From Streptomyces albidoflavus (GTDB lineage: Bacteria; Actinomycetota; Actinomycetes; Streptomycetales; Streptomycetaceae), in contig NZ_JOII01000011.1 of assembly GCF_000719955.1 (NCBI RefSeq), positions 93,313-157,312 on the forward strand: DNA of 64,000 bases. Reading direction: 5' to 3'. A program made the position numbers and the translations under genes. The notes beneath the pieces are model-generated. The model searched no databases, was not told the DNA's origin, and worked only from the letters and a program-made list of their open reading frames with translations. This document shows, in pieces, positions 60,871 to 64,000 of the stretch; position 1 is the first letter of the stretch; each line of letters starts with the position of its first letter.

Positions 60871-61653
60871 CTACAGCTCCTTCTGGGTGAGTTCGCAGAC
60901 CTCCACCCCGCCCTCAGTACGCTGCACGGCGACACCTTCGGGCGCCGACTCGGCGGGTACCTCGGCGACGTGGACCGGGTCACCCACGGCGCCACCGGTG
61001 GCCGTGCGGACGGCATCGGCGATGAAGGCGAAATTCTCGTCACCGAGCTTCCGGGGATCAGTGCCGTCCAGAAGGCCTGCTCCCACGTACTCGTTGAGGA
61101 CTCGTAGGGCGGCAGAAGCAGCCGCGGCGTGCAGACGTACCTGCAGGTCGTCGTGCTCACGTCCGAGCCGGGTCGCGATGACTGCGGCCAGTTCGTGTTC
61201 GACTTGATCGCATGCCATCAGCCAGGCCGTACGCAGGGCCGGCTCGGTATCACCCAGTCGCATCATCTTCACGCCCAGCCCGGCATCGGCCTGCTCCTGC
61301 GTGTCGATCTCGCTGACCAGCCGCTTCGCCTCCGTGGCAAAGTGCTCCTCCAGCGAGCGGTGCAGCGGCCAACTGCGCAGAGTGGCCAGTTCCCACTCCA
61401 CGCTCTGCGCGATGATCGGCTCTGCACAGCTCTCCTTGCTGCGAAAATGGCGCCAGATGGTGCGGGTCGACAAGCCCACCGCCTCAGCGATCTGGTCACC
61501 GCTCGTCCCGTCGACGCCCTGCGCCCAGAACAGACGTGCAGCCTCCCGCGAGATCTCCAGACGTACACGACGACGACGCTGCTCGCTCATCCCACCGCGG
61601 CCGCGCCTGGCCGTGGCCTCTTCCTCGGCCATCTCTTCACCACCCGTTCCCAT
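60871..61653 (-). CDS. TetR-family regulator of the GTCACTTAGTGAC regulon
   Basis: A 260-residue TetR protein with a charged, Arg-rich extension (about 1-30) before the HTH at about 32-78 (LEISREAARLFWAQGVDGTSGDQIAEAVGLSTRTIWRHFRSKE), and a long C-terminal ligand domain. ATG 61653 has AAGGTG seven bases upstream; ATG 61674 and 61632 are alternatives. A copy of the palindrome lies 23 bases upstream (61676-61688), two-part copies lie before the S9 peptidase and CocE-like genes, and a single copy before the DUF3159 gene. It is the only regulator in the cluster, so it is the best candidate for binding them. Confidence 0.9.
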   Translation of the reverse strand: MGTGGEEMAEEEATARRGRGGMSEQRRRRVRLEISREAARLFWAQGVDGTSGDQIAEAVGLSTRTIWRHFRSKESCAEPIIAQSVEWELATLRSWPLHRSLEEHFATEAKRLVSEIDTQEQADAGLGVKMMRLGDTEPALRTAWLMACDQVEHELAAVIATRLGREHDDLQVRLHAAAASAALRVLNEYVGAGLLDGTDPRKLGDENFAFIADAVRTATGGAVGDPVHVAEVPAESAPEGVAVQRTEGGVEVCELTQKEL

Positions 61654-61675
61654 AATTTTCACCTTGCGCCACATT

Positions 61676-61688
61676 GGCACTAAGTGAC
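61676..61688. promoter_or_regulatory. Operator C: palindrome before the TetR gene
   Basis: GGCACT-A-AGTGAC differs from the consensus GTCACTAAGTGAC at one base. Its place just before the TetR start suggests autoregulation with lower affinity. Confidence 0.7.
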
Positions 61689-61927
61689 GTTTTTCGCCAG
61701 TCTCTCGCGGCACAGCTCCAGCATTGCCCGGCCCCGATTCGCAGCCCGAGTGGACCGACAGGTGGATCTCGCCGCGAAACCGGTCAGGTGCGACGACCGC
61801 ACCCCGGGAAGTGCGCCCGAACGACTTCACAGCACACTGCCGCGGACCCGAAGTCGACCGAGCCCCTCGCCGCGTGGCCACGCGGCCACACGGCGAGCCA
61901 GGATGGCGGGACCCACTTGCCACACTC

Positions 61928-61956
61928 GTCACTTAGTGACATTGTCACTAAGTGAC
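61928..61956. promoter_or_regulatory. Operator D: 29-bp inverted repeat before the CocE-like gene
   Basis: Perfect 14-base arms GTCACTTAGTGACA (61928-61941) and TGTCACTAAGTGAC (61943-61956) around one T, almost identical to operator A. It lies 94 bases before the CocE-like start; the rest of 61,689-62,049 holds no gene. Confidence 0.85.
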
Positions 61957-62049
61957 AGGATGGTGGTCGGCCGATTCCTTGCAGGGGTGACCTACGCGTG
62001 TGAGTGCCGCCCTTCCGCGTCTGCCCGCACCAGAAGCCAGGAGTACTTC

Positions 62050-63810
62050 ATGAGGAAACGATCAGCCGCAACCGCCGCAGCACTGATCACGGCCTGCGCC
62101 GTGACCGGCGCCCTCACGGGGGCAGCCGTCGCCACGCCGGGCCGGGTGACCGACGGCAACCGAGCAGAGAAAACAGTTGTTGCCACGGCCACCCGTTCGG
62201 TGACCCATGAGGAGAATGAACGGGTGCCGGAGGGGGCGCGCTGGACCCAGCACTACTTCCCCTCCTCGGACGGCTCCGGGACCGAGCTGCATGCTGATGT
62301 GCTGCTTCCTGCGGACCTCCCCGAGGGCGCGAAAGTTCCCGTGATCATGTCGGCCGGCGCGTACTTCGGCCATTCGGGGGAGATGGAGGTCGAGGAGGAG
62401 CATGCCGGCCCTTCGGAGCGCTTCCAGGACCTCCTGGAGGGGGCCGACCTGTTCGGCAAGGGGTACGCCTTCGTCATGGTGGACACGCGCGGCTTCGGCG
62501 GCTCCACCGGATGCCTCGACCTCGGCGGGCCAGGAGACCAGGCCGACGTCAAGGCCGCGATCGACTGGAGCGCGAAACAGTCGTGGTCCACCGGAGCGGT
62601 GGGAATGTACGGCAAGTCCTTCGACGCCTACACCGGCCTCCTCGGCAACAACGCGAAGAACGACGCGCTGAAAGCAGTAGTCGCCCAGGAGCCAATCTGG
62701 GACCTGTATCAGCACCTGCACTCCAACGGTGTTCCCCGCCCGAACAGCGTGCAACTACCCACCAGCTACAACCGCATCGCCAGCCTGGCCCAGTTGCCGG
62801 ACGAGGACGAGCACTACCGGACCAACTCCGCGTACGAGACGAAGCACCCCGAGTGCCTGGCACTCAACTCCTTCGGCCCTACCATCGGCGACCCGGAAGA
62901 CCCTTACTGGAAGGACCGCAGCCCCGCCGAAAAGGCGAAGGGCACCGACACACCGCTCCTGTTCACCCAGGGCATCGCCGAGACCAACACCCTCCCCGTG
63001 GGGATGCAGGAGTTCCTCCACAACCACCGCGGCCCGCAGCGCGCCTGGATCGGCCCCTGGGACCACGTACGCGGCAACGACCGCACGCAGGAAGGGAAGT
63101 TCGCGATGGGCCGCGCGACCTGGTTCAAGGAGACAATGTCCTTCTTCGACGAACACCTCAAGGACATAGATCCCAAGGTCACATACCCGAACTACGCCGT
63201 CCAGGACAACCTCGGCAACTGGCGCGCCGAGAAGTCCTGGCCCACAGCGAACCGCTCCGCGAACCTCCGACTCGGCAACGGCTCGTACCTGGACAGCGGA
63301 GCAGGCTCACAGCCCACACCACCGGAAGAGGAAACCGGTCGTAATGCCGGAAGCTTCTTCATCTGGTCCGAACCTCTCAAGGCAGCCACCCGAGTCACCG
63401 GCACACCCAGGATCACCCTGACGGCCAGGGGTGAAGGCAACGTCATGGTCAAGCTGCACGACGTAGGCCCCGACGGAAACGCCGTCGCATTCGACGAGCG
63501 AGTCTCCCGCCTGGACCAGGACCACCTGAACATCAGCCTGAAGTCGACCGACTGGACCCTGCGAGCCGGCCACCGCCTCGCCGTGGAAATCGGTTCGGTA
63601 CGAACCGGCGACTGGCTCGACACCCCCTCCAAGCAAAAGATCCAGATCAGCAACGCCCGCCTCCATCTGCCCCTGGACCACCCGGCCGAAGACACCGCCA
63701 CCGACGGCGACCGAGCCCCATGGATCGACACCTACACACAGATCAACGCCGCGAAGCCGACGCCAGGCCCCGCCACCTTCACCGTGCCCCCAGCCGATAC
63801 ACGACGCTGA
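62050..63810 (+). CDS. Secreted CocE/NonD (S15-like) hydrolase
   Basis: A 586-residue exported enzyme. Signal peptide 1-34 (basic MRKR, hydrophobic ALITACAVTGALTGAAVA). Alpha/beta hydrolase of the X-Pro dipeptidyl-peptidase/cocaine-esterase family: RGFGGSTGCLDLGG, nucleophile elbow GMYGKSFDAYTG (Ser near 200), a helical cap, catalytic His in GPWDHVRG, and a C-terminal jelly-roll domain (PRITLTARGEGNVMVKLHDV, GHRLAVEIGS). The elbow GxSF is a little unusual (GxSYxG is common). It would hydrolyse peptides with N-terminal X-Pro or esters outside the cell. ATG 62050 follows CAGGAG at seven bases. Confidence 0.9.
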   Translation: MRKRSAATAAALITACAVTGALTGAAVATPGRVTDGNRAEKTVVATATRSVTHEENERVPEGARWTQHYFPSSDGSGTELHADVLLPADLPEGAKVPVIMSAGAYFGHSGEMEVEEEHAGPSERFQDLLEGADLFGKGYAFVMVDTRGFGGSTGCLDLGGPGDQADVKAAIDWSAKQSWSTGAVGMYGKSFDAYTGLLGNNAKNDALKAVVAQEPIWDLYQHLHSNGVPRPNSVQLPTSYNRIASLAQLPDEDEHYRTNSAYETKHPECLALNSFGPTIGDPEDPYWKDRSPAEKAKGTDTPLLFTQGIAETNTLPVGMQEFLHNHRGPQRAWIGPWDHVRGNDRTQEGKFAMGRATWFKETMSFFDEHLKDIDPKVTYPNYAVQDNLGNWRAEKSWPTANRSANLRLGNGSYLDSGAGSQPTPPEEETGRNAGSFFIWSEPLKAATRVTGTPRITLTARGEGNVMVKLHDVGPDGNAVAFDERVSRLDQDHLNISLKSTDWTLRAGHRLAVEIGSVRTGDWLDTPSKQKIQISNARLHLPLDHPAEDTATDGDRAPWIDTYTQINAAKPTPGPATFTVPPADTRR

Positions 63811-63905
63811 GGAACGCCACACCGCTTGGCATCCTGATCACGCCAGTCTGCGAGAGGCTGTCAAACCATCGACCCTGTCTCACTGCCTCCGAAGCAGATC
63901 CCTAA

Positions 63906-64000
63906 GGGCTGTCCCGTAACTGCTGGTCACAGATGAGATGATCTTGGCGTGGCTGGTGTGATCACTGCGTCGGAGCCGTCCTGGATTGCCCCGTTCAGCG
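63906..64000 (+). mobile_element. Left end of an IS5-family element, cut by the window
   Basis: GGGCTGTCCCGTAAC at 63906-63920 is the kind of terminal repeat found in Streptomyces IS5-family elements. A transposase frame starts at GTG 63949 and reads MAGVITASEPSWIAPFS before the window ends. The rest is unseen, so intactness is unknown. Confidence 0.65.

Noticed and set aside
1..64000. CRISPR arrays, rRNA operons, replication origin, secondary-metabolite cluster
   Set aside because: No regular spaced repeats, no rRNA-like sequence, no DnaA-box cluster and no PKS/NRPS modules were seen.
45342..64000. Prophage
   Set aside because: No capsid, portal, terminase or tail genes; contents are regulators, enzymes and insertion sequences.

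Overview
This window is high-GC DNA with strong third-position GC, frequent GTG starts and AGGAGG-type ribosome binding sites. Its families are typical of Streptomyces (Scr1/DUF397 pairs, PF04672 methyltransferases, SpoIIE-type phosphatase, snapalysin, MatB/MatC), so the source is almost certainly a Streptomyces chromosome. No species is claimed.

Positions 1-45,300 look like ordinary chromosome. From left to right it holds: the 5' end of a Tat-exported M23 peptidase; a Dps protein; a three-gene ABC importer preceded by a cobalamin riboswitch; an IclR regulator; a PF04672 methyltransferase; a PAS/GAF/SpoIIE phosphatase; a divergent oxidoreductase/TetR pair sharing palindromes; urocanase; a broken S41 peptidase; an APH-like kinase; TatA; an LCP cell-wall ligase; an ArsR/Mg2+ P-type ATPase pair; NDH-2; several small enzymes; an EamA exporter divergent from a MocR regulator; a sirtuin; snapalysin; a cyclophilin; an Scr1/DUF397 locus; a malonate-use operon (GntR, MatC, MatB and a fused carboxyltransferase); MerR and MarR regulators; and an RraA/2-hydroxyacid dehydrogenase pair. 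The chromosomal part ends with DUF429 and a conserved actinobacterial protein of unknown function.

At 45,300-45,341 lies the 3' part of a threonine tRNA, starting exactly at the anticodon loop, with its terminator but no 5' half. This is what remains at the far end when an element integrates into a tRNA gene, so positions from about 45,342 to beyond 64,000 are probably an integrated island. Its coding density and GC look lower. It carries a complete IS3-family element, fragments of IS110 and IS481 type, the start of an IS5-family element at the right edge, and several frameshifted or truncated genes.

The island cargo is organised in small regulator-target units: MarR with a cupin; CPBP protease with a NarL-type two-component system; AraC divergent from an NmrA-like reductase and a quinone reductase. 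The most notable unit is at 55.6-63.8 kb. A TetR regulator, an S9 prolyl-oligopeptidase-like enzyme, a secreted CocE/S15-type hydrolase and a DUF3159 membrane protein all have the same rare palindrome (GTCACTTAGTGAC) upstream. It is doubled into a long near-perfect inverted repeat in front of both hydrolases. This looks like a self-contained TetR regulon for peptide or ester hydrolysis.
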